Below are positions 21,201-36,200 of a stretch of DNA of 64,000 nt, one piece after another. The stretch's first letter is position 1; each line of letters begins with the position of its first letter. The position numbers were made by a program, and so were the translations under genes. The stretch spans positions 2,232,001 to 2,296,000 of the forward strand of contig JALIRH010000036.1 in NCBI GenBank assembly GCA_023055505.1, in the 5' to 3' direction. The stretch comes from Callipepla californica brunnescens. Lineage: Eukaryota; Chordata; Aves; Galliformes; Odontophoridae. The notes beneath the pieces are model-generated. The model searched no databases and was not told the origin of the DNA. It was given only the letters and a program-made list of their open reading frames with translations.

Positions 21201-24200
21201 TTTAGGAGGAAATAAGAATTGTGATAATGAGCCTAAAGTGGTGCATCTGACCAGAGATGGCTGCTGTTTGCCAGGCCTTTTTCTCAGGCTGCTGAAAACA
21301 TCTTGGGTGGGAAGGGGGGTTTGTATTAGTTATGGATACTGTGTTTTATAGGTGGGATGGATGCTTCCTTAGCAGACTCCCAACCCTGCTATAAAACTTG
21401 TTTTCTCCCGTACTGCTCAGATTGGAAGGAAAACTCTCATGCACTGGGTTGGCTGAATTGGACATGACTGATCTAATTACTTGAAAGTTTTTTGTAGTTG
21501 TGCATGCCTATTAAAAACGTTTGGGTAAAAGAACATGCAGGTGTACTGGGGAGAACAGCTGAGGTGGGTACACGTGACACTAAAGCCTAAAGGATGCAGG
21601 TCCTTGTCCTACATGTAAGCATGCTTTCTCAACACCGAAAAAAAAGAAAGGAAGGCACAGTATAGGAGCTCAGAGTTCATTTTTGGTAAATGTAGGTGTT
21701 GGTGTTATTTCTTACTCAGTTTTCACACTTGTTGTCTTTCGCTGAGCTCTGCCTTCACTGTCTTTTGTCACTGTAGTCTTCAAATACTGCATGAGGAAAT
21801 TAAATTTAATACATAATAACTTACATATTCCTGCTTTCCCTAGGGGGGGAAACAAAAAGGCTGTATACATTTATTTTATGGACAAGGAGATTTTACCCAC
21901 GTTATTTCATACCAATTTTAAAAATAAATTTGTTGCCACAAGTGAGTGTAGGATTGCTTTAGGGAAAAAGGAATTGCAAGCTTGTCTTAGTATGCATGAA
22001 TAAAATTGTCTCAGTCAAAATTCTCTTCTTATATCAACCATCATTCAAAAAATAGTTATATATTTGGCAATATATCAATGAACAAACCCTCTCCCCCAGT
22101 GACTTTTCACCAATATATCTTAGTGGGGATGGGAAGGAGCACAGGAGTATTTAAGAATGTGTGCCAGTTTGGCTAACAGGAAGGGGGAAAGGTTAGAGTC
22201 TAAATTTTTGGAAGCATCCTTCAAATCTGAATTACAAAGCTCTGTCGTGGTTGAAGTCTTGGCATTTGTGCTTGCAAATTTATTCTGACACATCCTAATA
22301 AATATTCATGTGCTTGACTGTATGAGCTTGGAGCTCAGAAAATTTTTGATGCTAGTTTAAAAAATTAAGAAACAAAAAACCAAGCACCACTGCACTGAAG
22401 CCACTGAGAATTTAGCCCTGTTTCTGGAGCACGTGTGTGCTATTTGTTCGATAAATGAGCTTGTGAACTGCTTGTGAAACACAGTTCACCCAGGGTTACT
22501 CTGCTGTTCAAATAGCTACCTTGATCACTACCTGTTTCTTCCTTCTAGTTCCTGTTCCAGCAGCTGGGGATGTTAGTGTCCTTTGTGAGAAGTCATATTC
22601 GGCCCTATATGGATGAAATTGTCACCCTCATGCGAGTGAGTACAGTCTTCAAGATAGTCTTGTACTGTTGATGCATGCTGTGTTCAGTAGCAGCTTTAAC
22701 AGGAGGTGTTTGGAGCTCATAAATAGATGGCATTTCACTTCATTTTCACGTACTGTTTGCAAACACATAGAGATTAAGAGAAATCAGTAGCCCGGAGGTT
22801 ATTTTTAACAGCACCGAACATACTGAAGGCACTGAATGTTTTAAAACCAAACCTGCACACTTATATAACTTTATAATGGAAGTGTAGGCTCTCCATGCAA
22901 TTTTGAATTTATGTAGATGCTGTCTCCTGCAGTCTGCCTTTCTTGTAACTGGTACAGCTTAGCTGAAGGAGAGCCACTTAATTTTTTTCTGTTTTCTTTT
23001 TCTTCTGTAGGATTTCTGGGTCATGAACAACTCCATACAGAGCACAATTATCCTACTTATTGAGCAAATTGTGGTGGCTCTAGGAGGCGAGTTCAAGCTC
23101 TACCTGCCTCAGCTCATTCCTCACATGTTACGGGTCTTCATGCATGACAATAGCCAGAGTCGGATTGTCTCTGTCAAGGTGCGTGTGGGAAGCTGCAACC
23201 TGCTGGTGTGGTTTGGGTACTGCCAAGGCAGGTGCAGGCTGCGTGCCTTGCTCTGGAAGGACTTCCACTGCTTGTGTTGTAAGCAGATGGGATAGGTGCA
23301 GTGTCAGCAGTGGCTTGGGATGAAATACACATAGTAGTCTGTTGAAAGCATAAGATCAAAGCAGCTTTTCTCTGGAGAATGATCTGTTTGAAATGCATCT
23401 TTCTTGACTTTGAGTCATATTGGGTCTTTTAATTTTTTCTTTCCAGCTATTGAATGCAATCCAGCTCTTTGGAGCTAACTTGGATGACTACCTTCATTTA
23501 TTACTACCTCCCATTGTAAAGCTGTTTGATGCCCCAGATGCCCCAGTGGTGGCTCGAAAGTAAGTGTTAGTGGCTTTGCAATCTCTTTTTTTGGCTGTGG
23601 TTTCCCTGGCCGTGTGTAGAATGAAATAACTCTTAATCTTCCGTGTTAAATCATTGTGAAAGACTGTTCTCAGTTGGACTTTGCAGCACTGTTATTTGTG
23701 TGTAGACTATTGCTTTCTGTTCTCACCTGTCAGTGTTCTAGTCACTGCAACTTGAAGCTGTCCTGGAAGTGATAGCTGCACTAATGCTCTCAGTGATATT
23801 TTTCCCATTACTCCTCTTGCCTAGGAGGTCTGAACACAACTCACTTATGTATTTTTTTTTACAATCCATTTCTCCTGTTGTGCCGTGAGAAAGTAAAAGT
23901 CTTCCCTTCTCTCTGCTCTGTCTTTAGAGCTGCTCTGGAAACAGTGGACCGTTTGACAGAGTCTCTGGATTTTACTGATTATGCTTCACGAATTATTCAT
24001 CCTATTGTGCGAACACTTGATCAGAGCCCAGAGCTACGAACAACTGCAATGGACACTCTCTCCTCTCTGGTATTTCAGCTGGGAAAGAAGGTAATACTCT
24101 TCTACAGCTTGTAAGCTTATAGATGAAGGAATGGTCCAAAAGATCAAGGCTTTGAAGTTGAATATTTGTGGCATAGTGTTTTGGGGTTTTTAAATAAAAC

Positions 24201-27200
24201 AGGCTTTCCTTCTCTTAGTTGATTCTGGAATTGGGTATTACTAAAATTGAAAGTTCACAATTGGTTTCTTTGTATCACTGATCTTAAGGTGGGATTTTAC
24301 TGCTCCTGGTGAGACTGAGTAACTAGTTTTTGATGTTTTCCCTTGTCCAGTACCAGATTTTTATCCCGATGGTAAACAAAGTCCTGGTGCGACACAGAAT
24401 TAACCATCAACGCTATGATGTTCTTATCTGCAGAATTGTAAAGGTTAGTTGAAATGGATGTAGTTGTTTGCATAAAAGTACTTGAGGAATGTTTTCATGT
24501 TGAAATTTGATGTAGCTGGGAGACTTCAAGTTACTTGTAAGGGGAAGAGCAGTTGTTGCTGTATTTATGTGTTAAGTATAGGTCTGTGAGGAGTCTGAGA
24601 TTGATTGGGAAAATTGTTGTCAAATGGTATCAGTTAATTCCCTTAGAAAATCACTGCAAGTCCTAGATAAGAACTTAAACTTCTAGCCATTATCGTTACT
24701 TCTTCTTTTGGAGGTTCTTAAATGTGAATTTCCCCTACTGTTTCCACAGTGTCAAGACCTCATACTGAGATAACAAGGTTTCATTCCCTACAGACTAGGA
24801 CCAACATTTCAAAAACTCAATAACTGCTTTTTAATTTAGTATGGGACAAGCAATGCATTGCTGTCCCACATCTAGAGGTGAGATGAATAGAAAGAAAGAT
24901 TAGTTTTAAAGTGAAGTTATTCTGCATTTTGTTCTTTTGTACTAGGAACTATCTTAGTACAAAGTTATCTTAAATATGAAAGGACTATCATTTGAATTCA
25001 CTGTTTTATAGGCTGTAGTAATCATTACGATGAAACACTGTTTGCATCACAAATTGAGTTGTGAGATTGGCTAATGCACTAACTGTCATCCATTTGATTG
25101 ATAGAAAATTGCTTTTATGTGTGTGGATGTGGTCTTCATTGTGAACCATTTATTGTAGGGCTATACTCTTGCTGACGAAGAAGAGGATCCCCTGATTTAT
25201 CAGCATCGGATGTTGAGAAGCAACCAGGGAGAAACCTTGGCCAGTGGTCCTGTGGAAACAGGTCCTATGAAGAAGTTACATGTTAGCACCATCAATCTGC
25301 AGAAGGTAAAACTGGAGCTCTGCACTGCATGATGGAGGAGCTGTTGTGTCTCAACAAAGCATTTTGTTCAGTGCATCTATTCATTTGTTTACTTCTCTTT
25401 TCTGTTGCTAGCTTTGTACAAGTCAAGGTAGTGTTGGAGATTCCCTTTAAAATCAGAAGTGCTAAGGGACTTAAAATGTAGAAGCAGCTGCATTGAGTGG
25501 CTGTTAAAAACTAAAGTAATCCTGATGCTTTCTCCTTATAGGAAGTATTAAGGAAGCTCCCTTGGTGAAAAAGAATCATCTGTAGATCCTAGAGACATCT
25601 ACTTCAGAGCCTCTGTTTTTTTTCCTAATCAACTGCTGTAAACTCACTGTTTATTATATTCTCTTCAAGCTGCTGTAGAATTTAATGGCTACATTTAGTG
25701 AAACAGTAAATGTTTGCAGCTTTCAGCACAGTATCAGGATGGATAGGCTTCAAAATGCTGGACGTAAAAATGTAATTCTAAATGCAGTAAGTATTTTAAG
25801 CTGATGTTTCAGCAACGACTTCAGCTCTTGACGAGTTTTTGCAAGGAAAGAATTATTAACGTTAAATATTTGTTGTGACAGGAATTAACTTCTTGGAAAT
25901 AAAACTGATCTTCTGCGAATTACTTGGTAACCGGGAATGGATTTCAGAGAATTGAAAAGGGAATCTCAGAAATACGATTTGGAGTTGTGAAGAAGTAATG
26001 CTTCCTGTTGATGGACTGTGCTCTGTTTAGGTTGGTCGTTAAATTGTTTTGCTTTGTACTGCAGGCCTGGGGAGCAGCAAGAAGAGTCTCCAAAGATGAC
26101 TGGTTGGAATGGTTAAGAAGACTCAGTTTGGAGCTGCTGAAAGATTCCTCCTCGCCATCCCTGCGCTCGTGCTGGGCCCTGGCTCAGGCATATAATCCTA
26201 TGGCTCGGTACAGGAATCATGTCTTTTTCAGATCACTTTGAAAATGCAGATGCAAGCCAGAGGTTATAAGGAAAAAGAAAGTTTCTTAAAAACTCTTAAA
26301 GTTCCATAAATAGAGTTCCTGGGACAAATCAAATAGTTGGCAACTTGATTTCATTTCCAGCCCTTGCAATTGGCAGCTCCATGATGTGCACAAAATCTTT
26401 AGTGGAATTCTGCGTATTAGTCTAGAAATAACATAAGACACATAAAAGTGGAACTGGAGTATGTAGCAGTCTCATGGGTCTGTTGTGGGTGAATAAAAAT
26501 TCCGTAGAGTGGAGTAAGCTGCTGTGCTTTATTGCAGCCAGTATGTCTGCAGAAATGTGGGGTTTCTGTAAGCAATTGTGCAGTTATTTCTCCATTATGA
26601 TATACACTTGTCATCTCAGTACTCAAGAATCTGGCTGCTGCTGTTAGGAAAGTGTTTGCCCTTGTTTAATTTTATGTTAATGTGAGCTTTGTCACCTATC
26701 CAATTGAAGAAGGAAGCATGGTAAAAGGTCAGCCCTTCCTAGGTAGACAGAGGTAATGCTCCTTTCCTTCATGCATGTGAGCAAATGCATTGCAAATCCA
26801 TTTCACAGCATTTCCTCAGAGTATGAGCAGTGACAAGGGCGGTCACTATCTTCTTCATCACCATTCCTCCTCTCTCCCCAAGATTTGCCACTAATGCAGT
26901 TTCCAGCTGTTGCAGCCCTCTAGTGAGTTCAGAATGTGTGTCTGTGCACGTCCAGTGAAATGCCCGATCATTTTCACTGTGTTCATTTGTGACCAAGGTC
27001 AGATGAGACCTCTTCCTTTGTCACTAAGTGTTATTGCTGCTCTGAAGATTCTGTTCTAGCCTGAAGTACTTACTGACATATGAGTGTACCATTTCTTACT
27101 GCCATATTATGTATTCTTAAAATGTAGGTCCCAGTATTTGGTACAGTAGTTAGCTTTTATAAAAGCTGACCGCTGTGTTTTGAAGATGGACGCATCTCTG

Positions 27201-30200
27201 CTGTTTGTAGCTATCTTTCTCTGTATAAGAATCAAGTTTGCTCCCACATAGACGTTTTCTCATGGATAATCTCTACCTCTAATTTTTTTTTTCCCCTCTA
27301 TTCAGAGATCTCTTCAATGCTGCTTTTGTTTCATGCTGGTCTGAACTGAATGAAGACCAACAGGACGAGTTGATCCGAAGCATTGAGTTGGCTCTGACTT
27401 CTCAGGACATTGCAGAGGTCACTCAGACACTGTTGAACTTGGCAGAATTCATGGAACACAGTGACAAGGTAGGCTTGTCAGTCTTTCTGACACTGGCTAG
27501 TTGACCAGTGTCTAGTGCATGGGACAGATGTAAAGAGTTGATGCATACTTTCTCACTTCACTTTTTTTTTTTTTTTTATTATTATTAATTTTCTTTTGAT
27601 ATATGTACTTTACCCAGGGTCCACTGCCTTTGAGAGATGATAATGGCATTGTCCTCCTGGGGGAGAGAGCAGCAAAATGTCGAGCATATGCCAAGGCCCT
27701 TCACTACAAGGAGCTGGAATTTCAGAAGGGTCCCACTCCAGCCATTCTAGAGTCTCTCATCAGGTAGGACCACAACTGTTGAGATTTTTTTTGCTCCTAC
27801 GCCAATTCCCAATTTAGGACACCGTTAGAATGAATATGGACAGTTCTTAGAATTTCAGTATCTATCACAGGTCTGTGTGTAGGCTTACCTTCTCTAGCTT
27901 GTAGATGTATGCTCCTGCCTGCTGAGTTCTGCTACGAGAAGCTACAGGAAGTTGAAAAAATGGGGATTGTTCTGATTTCCTCTCTTACCCCCTTCAAGTT
28001 CAGTATGAAGCTATTTGGGAGTGGCTTTAACACAGATGAAAGACTTCTATACCTATAAAGAAGGCAGAATAGCCAAAACTCTTGACTAAAATTTCTGGTC
28101 AAATTCTACTCTTAGAGTTTAGGTAAATCTTCACATATCAGATGTACTGTATTGAGTAGGGTAGTGTACTGTCTTGAGCTTTGTCAACCAAAATGTTATC
28201 CTGGAATACATGTGCAGTTAATAACAAAGCAGAGGAAGCTACTGTGCATGTTCTGTAGCAGAAGAGTGGTAATGTGCCTTCTCAAGAGACTTGTTTCCAT
28301 TTTCATCTTGCAGTTGCTTTGCTCTGCTGTCCCAGAGTTCCCCCTTCTCTGCTTACCAGCAGCAATGTTCAGTAACACATCTCCTGGCTTCAGAACTCTG
28401 AAGGGGTTGGGTTTGGTACTAAACTACCCGTTTTCAAACATGAATCTGTTTCTTATCCTGGGAACATTAGTGTAACAATCTGGTATTGACAAATTGATTT
28501 TGGTTAAATAAAAACTGTCTTTGTCTGTATGAAATAATTTTTCAGTCCTTAGAATTCCTTGGTATTTGCCTTCTTTTTCCCTTCCCCTTAACCCCCCCCT
28601 CCCGGCTTCTGTTTTATTTTTTCTTTCATCCTTTGTCCTTTTATTTTTCTGGTGAGGAAAAAAATATAGAATTCAGTTTGGTTGGTTGTGCAGCTGTTTC
28701 TTTGTGCATCATAAAGCAAGTTAAGGAGCAAAGAGTTGAAATAAATCATGGTTAAAAATGAATGTCAATTTATTAGGAATCTTAAAGTTTAGAAATCTTT
28801 CAAATCCTCTTTCAAGACCACAGGTAAAAGGGTCCAAACTATAGTTCCGTGCAGTTGAAATTGATAGTATTACTTGTCAAACTTTTAATTAATAGTCAGA
28901 CATACATAAAGCAATTACCGAGTCACTTCTGTCTCCCTTTTCACACAAGACTGAATGATTTAAATTAGATTCAAGTCTTCTTTAAGGTGAATAAAAATAG
29001 ATATATTAAATATAACTATATTTTCCAACAAATTCAAACAACAGTATGGCTGTGGGAGGAGTCTTTTTTTTTTTTAATGTTGTTTTCAACACTGTGTTAT
29101 AAAAGGGAGAAACAACATACTGATTTTCAGCATAAAATCTCCTGTTAGCTTTCAATTGGAGGATCTTCAGAGCAGGTGTAAATATTTCTCAGTGTGTTGT
29201 GCTAGAGCATGATTTAGTAACTTTTGGATTCTCTGGTGTGTAGTAGTGTTTTACTTAAGGATACAGTGGTTTCAGATGTTGGAGTGGAGTTGGTTGGTTG
29301 GCTGGGTCTTTATTTTTACCAACTTGCTGTTTTTTTTTCTTACTGCCTTATAGAACACTCTTATATCTGAACATGAACATAATTTGGCGGTGGCCTGAAA
29401 TGTTGCGTTTTAGTTTTTTCAGGCTTTATGAATAAGTATTATATAGGATATGGGATAAATCCTTCCTCCAGGGTACAGTCTGCTGTGTGCAGCTGTTTGT
29501 GGGGACAGCAGCAGGAGATGGCAGTAAAACTTCAGGAGAGAACCTGCACGATATTAGCTTATGGAGAATTGTTGGGCTTCATTCTTCCTTCTGTGGGGAT
29601 GTAACCTGAAGAAAGATGCATCAAGAACACTTTGAATTGGTGATTCTCTGTTGTTTGAGACCAATGTGTCACCTTTGTGGTTTGAATCTCTCTTGAAAGG
29701 AGTTAAACAGCAATGTTCTTGACAGGTGGGATGGGATCAAGCAGGCTTTCTTTTTGCAGTCCCTGCCTAACTGGTTAATACAACCCACTAGTTGCAGTGC
29801 TAGTGAAAGCACACCAGGAAGTTTTCTGAAGGTGCTGTAAGCGCAGGAGGTGTTTTGCATTTTGTTCTAACCTATTCTAACACAGTATTTATCCCTTTAG
29901 AAAGAGGAGGAGATAAGTGTGAGCCCTGATAACACTAGTGGCTGTATCTGGTGTGTGGTGTGCCTTAGTGATTCTGTGTGTACGTACTATGCGTGTTTTG
30001 CACATCCCAGATGAAGTGAGCAGTTAAATGGTGGGATTAGAGTTGTCAGTTGCCCACCTTCTCCGTAGTGGCATCACGTTAGCTGTCTAATCAGATCCTG
30101 GTTTCCTCTATGGTTTGAAGTCTTCTGGCCGGATCTTCATCTCAACCCTTTTTAGGGAATAGGTTGATCCGTGCCACCCGTACCAGGTGATTCCGTCCAT

Positions 30201-33200
30201 GTTTTTGGTGTGTTCTCCTTTGCGGTAGTAAACCCCATTCAGGTTGGAATCCGTGCAGCAGTTGTACCAATATCCACCTTTTCAGAAGACAGATCAATAG
30301 ATCCCCAGTGAGCCACTTATTTAAAAACAGGCACGTGCTGTGCTCATATCACAAAGAATTATTCCTCTGTTTTGAGGATGTTATCCAGAATACAGTATTT
30401 AATTCTTCGAGTCTGTTCCCCTGGTAGATGGCGTTACAGGTAAATTTGAGACTTAATGCAGATACTGAATACATGAATGCTTTACAGCAGGGGACAGGAG
30501 GGCATTTGTGTGTGCTTACCTTTACGGAACTGGGCGCAGTCATCCACACACTTGTCGTTATCTTTGTCTTTTGTGCTGAAGGCTGTGTTGTTGTGGTACC
30601 TCAGGGAGTCACGGCCCGTGTTGCCGGTGTAGTTCCCCACAAAAAGCCGGTAACTGTTGAGTTCATTGCTCAGGGTGAACTGCTTGTATTGTGCGTAGCG
30701 TATGTTACCTTCCCAGTCCTGCCACAAACAGTGAAGAAGAAATGATTCCCGTTAGAACTGTTACAAAAAGACTCCATGGCCTCTATTTATGGACAGCGTG
30801 TGTTGTGTGTCTTTCCTCAGTCCTTTCTCATGAGTCTTTCCTATCTCAGGAACAGGCTGACAGATCTTCTCTACTAAGGCAAAGAAACCTTCCAGAGCAA
30901 GGTACCATGTTTCCAAGTCTCTGCACTGGTGTCAGACAGTATGTATACAAACCTGGTTTGTAGCTCTCACATCCAACAGATTCCTTTGTGTGCTGCCTCG
31001 AGTTGCTTTTTTTCCTCTGAAACAGCAACTTCTAGACATAAAGCCTTTCTGCTCACTTCTTCTGTTTTACATTTCCCATCCCTCAGTGCAATTATGCTGA
31101 CCATAAACTAACCCAAACCAGAACCAAGCCCTGAGGAGTCAATAGAAATTGTTTTTTTGGGGATAATACAATGCAAACTCACTTGTACACAAAGCAGAAG
31201 ACTTGGCCTCAAAATCTTTATCAGATACCTGAGTGAATATTTAAATCTGAAGTGGTAGCAGTTTGATCTGTCTGCACTGGATTGTGCAGGATTCTCTAGA
31301 GCTCACATTTCTGAAGTCATGGTCTATGTGGAGGTCAAAGGTCGTAACCTTAATTTTTGCTTGCTGGAGAACATGGTTCTACATAGTCCTTGAGTCTGTC
31401 ACTGGGACCATCCTGCTTCCTTCTGTTATAATTAAAGCATGCTAATTCCTTGGGCCTTCTATAGCCATGAGAGATGGCATCTGCTTTTGAAGAGCCACTC
31501 TATAAAATAACAATAATAGTAAAAAAAATAAGCCAACAGCCTTTGGTTGCTGAAATTACCTCCAACTCTACTCTCAGAACAGTGGGACGTCGTGAAAGTC
31601 GGTAGATGTTTTCATTTCCCAGCCAAAAATCTCCCCGAATATTGCCAAATCCTTCCCTGTATTGTTTCCAGTCCCTGTTGAAAGATGTCAAACCAACTTT
31701 GCGCCTTTGGATGATTGTCCAGCCACCTCCATCTGTCTCCATGTCACAGAACACCTAGAAGAGGAAGAATGCAGTACTGATCAGCAGACTTAGGAAATTT
31801 GATTTCAGCTAAAACAAGACAAGCAACAGTACTGTTCCAGGTTTCTCAAGTTGAAGAACTTCCTGTTTTGTTTAAAAATAATTAAAACAAAGCACTGTTA
31901 CTTGAACTTCTTATGTTTTGCCCTTTTAAAATGTACTTTTCTCCCAGGTTTGCCTGTGTAAAGATGCTGTCTCCTAACTCAGTACGTGCTCTCTTTCTCT
32001 CTGTAGTAGATTTCTGTATTATATTTCAGGAGACACTTAATGTTTGTTATGTACATTACATCCTTACCTCCAGATCTGGACTCCCCAGGAATTCATCAGG
32101 AGGTAGCTTGTAAACACCAGAGATACGATAGTTCCTCTGATAAAGTGATGAGCAGTCATAGACAGCATCTACTTGAATCAAAACCACGAAGTAAGAATCT
32201 GAGCAGTAAGAATAATGCCCTCCTCCCCCCAAGTCTGATTTCTTTAAAGCTTAATTTGTGGTACAAGAAGTAATTAGTGAAGAAGACTTTCAACAAGTCT
32301 GTTTATGATCCGAAGAGAAGTCTTTACTTCTTTTCACATTGCAACTGTATAGCTTCTTATCTTTCAGCACAAACATCTCTTTCCTGTCCCCTTCCAATAA
32401 TAAAGCCTTATCCATCAGAATGGGTGGGCCTGCTGCCAGGTGCTGCTTTGGCTGTGTGCTTAAACAGCTTAGCTGAGTTTGTGGGAGAGGCATGTTAGTC
32501 CTTCTTGCACTGGAGCTGTGACAGGTACAGGTAGTGGCTTTTAGCTGCAGTCAGTCTCTGTAAGCCTCCTTCCACCCTTTGCAGGAGCTGACTTGGTGCT
32601 GGTGATATGTACTGCTTCTGACAGAGCTAAACTAGCTGAAGCAAGGCTTTATGTGTTCTGACAGTTTTCAATTTAGTACAGACTCAATGTGTCTTACCTG
32701 GCGTAGTCAGACATGTCTGAATTAAATATCTTCTGGGCTAGTTTATTGTGTGCTGTTACTTTTTATTTTTCCTGTACTTGTACTATGGCTCCGATGAATT
32801 TTATTCATGGTAAAATCTCTTAATACCTACTGTAAGCAGTGAGTGGTGTGTCAGAACTGACCAACTGGAACTTTCTGCAAGCAGAATATAGTAAATAGAT
32901 TTAGAAGATTTTTTTTAGCATTTAAAAACAAAGTGTGTGTATGTGTTCTTTTTCCTGCAGAAGCAATCATCAGAAGCAGTCTTAAGCTTGATGAAATCAA
33001 TTTCTTTTTAAGATAAAAGCCAACAAAAACTGAAAGACACTTTCTTCTAGAAATTGCTTTACAGGTAGCTGAACTACAAAATGCACCTGCTTTTCACATT
33101 ACAAGCCTGTGCAATTGCTGTGTGCATTGAAATCTTCCCCTAGGGAAGAGAGAATTTTGAATGATTTAAATGTGTTTTAGCTAGGCTTATATCACCACTT

Positions 33201-36200
33201 ATGTGTTACATCATCTGCACCTTTCGAATTTTGGAGAATTGTTATTCAAATAACTCATCAGGTCTCTTACTCTTGCTAGAAATCATCATAAAGATGTGGT
33301 TACAAATCTATAGTAGTGCTGGGAGAGCATTTCTAATTGCTTTACCGACTTCTGCTCCCCTGTCAGCTCTGTGAACTCAAAGGATGTCACTGCCAGAGCC
33401 ATTTCCTCCCAGAGCCAACTCTCTTTTTGGATTGGTACCAAAGTGCTCAGAAAGTAAGGTGTAAGACTGTATTCCATCACTGCACTAATACATTATCTGT
33501 TCAACTTTTCCACTCTCTGGTAACAAACTTGCAGGTACTAAAGTACAACTGGATCTTTGGACTTTTGACATGAAGTCAAATAGTTTTTTTTTTTTCCCCC
33601 GAGGATCACCTGTGTACAGAAGTATTTTAAGCAGAAGTATTCAGTATGCATACTTGATAAGCTCATTAGTGGCACATGCTAGCATTAAGAACTAATCATT
33701 AGTTCATTTTGTGCAGCTGGGAGCTTGGAGGCTCCCTTCTTACCAGCTGAAGTTTGCGTGACCGTCTGAGCTGCCTGGAGTTGCATGATGTCTATCTGGT
33801 TGTTCATTTCGGAGTATTTGCTCTCAGCATCGATGAGGCGGGACTCCATCTGCTTGGTGCTTCCTTCCAGCTCCATCACCTGCATGACCACATTCACCCA
33901 GTCGCCTTCCTGCTTCTTGCTCAGCTCCTGCAGCATTCTGCTCAGGTTGGCTACTTGCAACTTGAGCTCTTTAATCTCATCGCAGCATCCTGTCATCTTG
34001 GACTGTGCGTTCCCATTGATTGTCCTCCTTTTAGGAGGCTTCTGCAGCAGTGCTGGATAGACAGCAACAGACACAGTGATAGTGCAGAGCCATGCCAGAT
34101 GAACAGTAGATCTTGCTCGCATTTTTGCTTACAGCAACAGAAAACTTCCAACTGACTGCGGGTAGTCTGAATGCAGCTGGGGTGTGTATGAGACTTTCTG
34201 CAAGTGCTACAGCAGAATGGTACCTAGTTTTCTTCCAATGGAGTGAGTCTTTGAAGGTGGAGCCTGAAGAATCAGCCTTTTTTCAGACCCCTCCTGTCAG
34301 AGGATGAGCTTTCTAAGTCTCTCTCAAAGCATCTTAAATACGTTTTTTCTGTTTACTTCCACCCCCTGAAACTATGTGGAGCTTTCTGGCCCCTCCCAGT
34401 TCATCTTTGTATCAGGTATTTACAGGGTGAAATTGGAACAGGTTTCAGCCAAGAAAGGTTGGGAAGTGCAGGAGAGACTTCATCTGCCTTCAGGACAGAA
34501 CTGAGTGGGAGAGGGCTAGGAAATGAGGAAAGTTTCCAGTAATTTTTGCCTATTGGATTGTAGCCCTCTTGGTGACTAACTCTGGTACTTCAATAAGATG
34601 AGAGCCTTGGAGGTGCAGGATGTGAAAAGTCTGTTCAAACAGGATGGGTTTTTTTTGAAAGTTCAAGGAAGGTAACTCCCTAGCAGATGCCCATAGCTGC
34701 AGAATGTCATCCTGACGTTCTGTCCAGGAGTTGTGTAACTCTATGCCTGCAGTATTCCATAATTTAGGGAATATGTCAACTAATTAATTTGTTTAGCATC
34801 TAATCCTTATCCCTCCGGACACTATTGTGTTGGGAGTGCTTGTTTGCAGACTTCAGTGCTGTTCTTTTTAGAGATGGGATATCTAAGGTTGGTGTGCACA
34901 GAAGTCTGCAAAGTAGGCAAATCAAACCCTGTACTTCTGCTTGTGCACGGTGGACAAGCAAGAGGACATCAGTGCTGAAAGATGATCTAACTAAAGTTGA
35001 CAAAGAGATGTGTTTTTTACAGGAAACAATCAGTCTAATTCCAGTGCTATGGAGGCCAGTTTGCTGATAAGGCTTTAAGAGAGAAAGATGATCTATAGGT
35101 AATTAAAATGTCTGGAGTTTATATAAAGTGTAGATTTAAGAGTAACTTCATCTTTAGACCTTCAGGGTATAGGTCAAGCATCAGCTGGCAGAGATCCCGA
35201 GACTTCCTTTCTCCTTCTGCATCTTTTAACAGTTGAAAAGATAATTATAATTGTCTGTATGAAAGTTTTATGAGTGGTGTAACCTTTTGCTATAGGTCTG
35301 CAGCTTTTCTTCTGAATCCTTGTGGATCAGTTTTTACTGCACAGTCAAACTGCCCTGCAGATGCCACACGTGTAGGTTATTCTCTCTAAAGCTTCTGATT
35401 GTGAAAACTAACAAAGATAAGATACAAGTGAAGGGGTAAATGACTCGTGTGTCTGTTCCTGGGGTAAATGCCATGAAAGTTCTTGGTGTCCAAGAAAGCA
35501 AAATAAAGCTAATCTTGCTTTTTATGAAGAAAATAAGAATAAACACAGCAGAGACATATTATCCCATTTAAAATTCTTTTGCTGGTCCAAAGCAGCTGCA
35601 GGATTTTGCTTAATTAAGATTATAAGAGCTTTGCTGATCTCCCATTCTTTGTTAGAGAAATGGGGAAACAACATCTAGCTGGTGCAGTTTCTCCTCTTTA
35701 TGCTTTAGTTAGATGCTTCATTTCTGTCTCTGATTTGCAGCACAGCTGGCAAATAGCTTTTCTGCAGAGCAGAAATGAGACCCCTCACCCTTCACCAGGG
35801 TGCAGATTTAGGAAGATGAAGGTGTCAAAGCACTGAAAGGGCAGAATATGATAAAGTGGAAGAAGAGGATTTTCTGGTGCTCAGAGTTAGAGATCTCCAA
35901 ACGGGCAGCACGGCTGCCTTGAGCTTAGGCAGAAACCCTGCCGGGACCAGCTGGTGAGACTGCTGTGTGGTGTTGCTGACCTCAGGTATCACCAGAGATA
36001 GGTACAAGTGCAATTTGATTGAAGCACAGAGGACACCTCTGTTGACAGAAGACCATTGGCGTCAGTCATGTTGTCATGGGCATTCCAGAAACCTTCCATA
36101 GCAAAATTGCTTTTATACTTCAGACTAGAAAGTGCCACTACACACGGATGAAAGCCTGACCTTTTTGTTCTGCCTCTAATCCTGTCTGAGCCCTCTTCCA

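Noticed and set aside
33754..34155. 133-codon plus-strand open frame
   Set aside because: It is antisense to ANGPTL7 exon 1, whose minus-strand translation is a clear family match.
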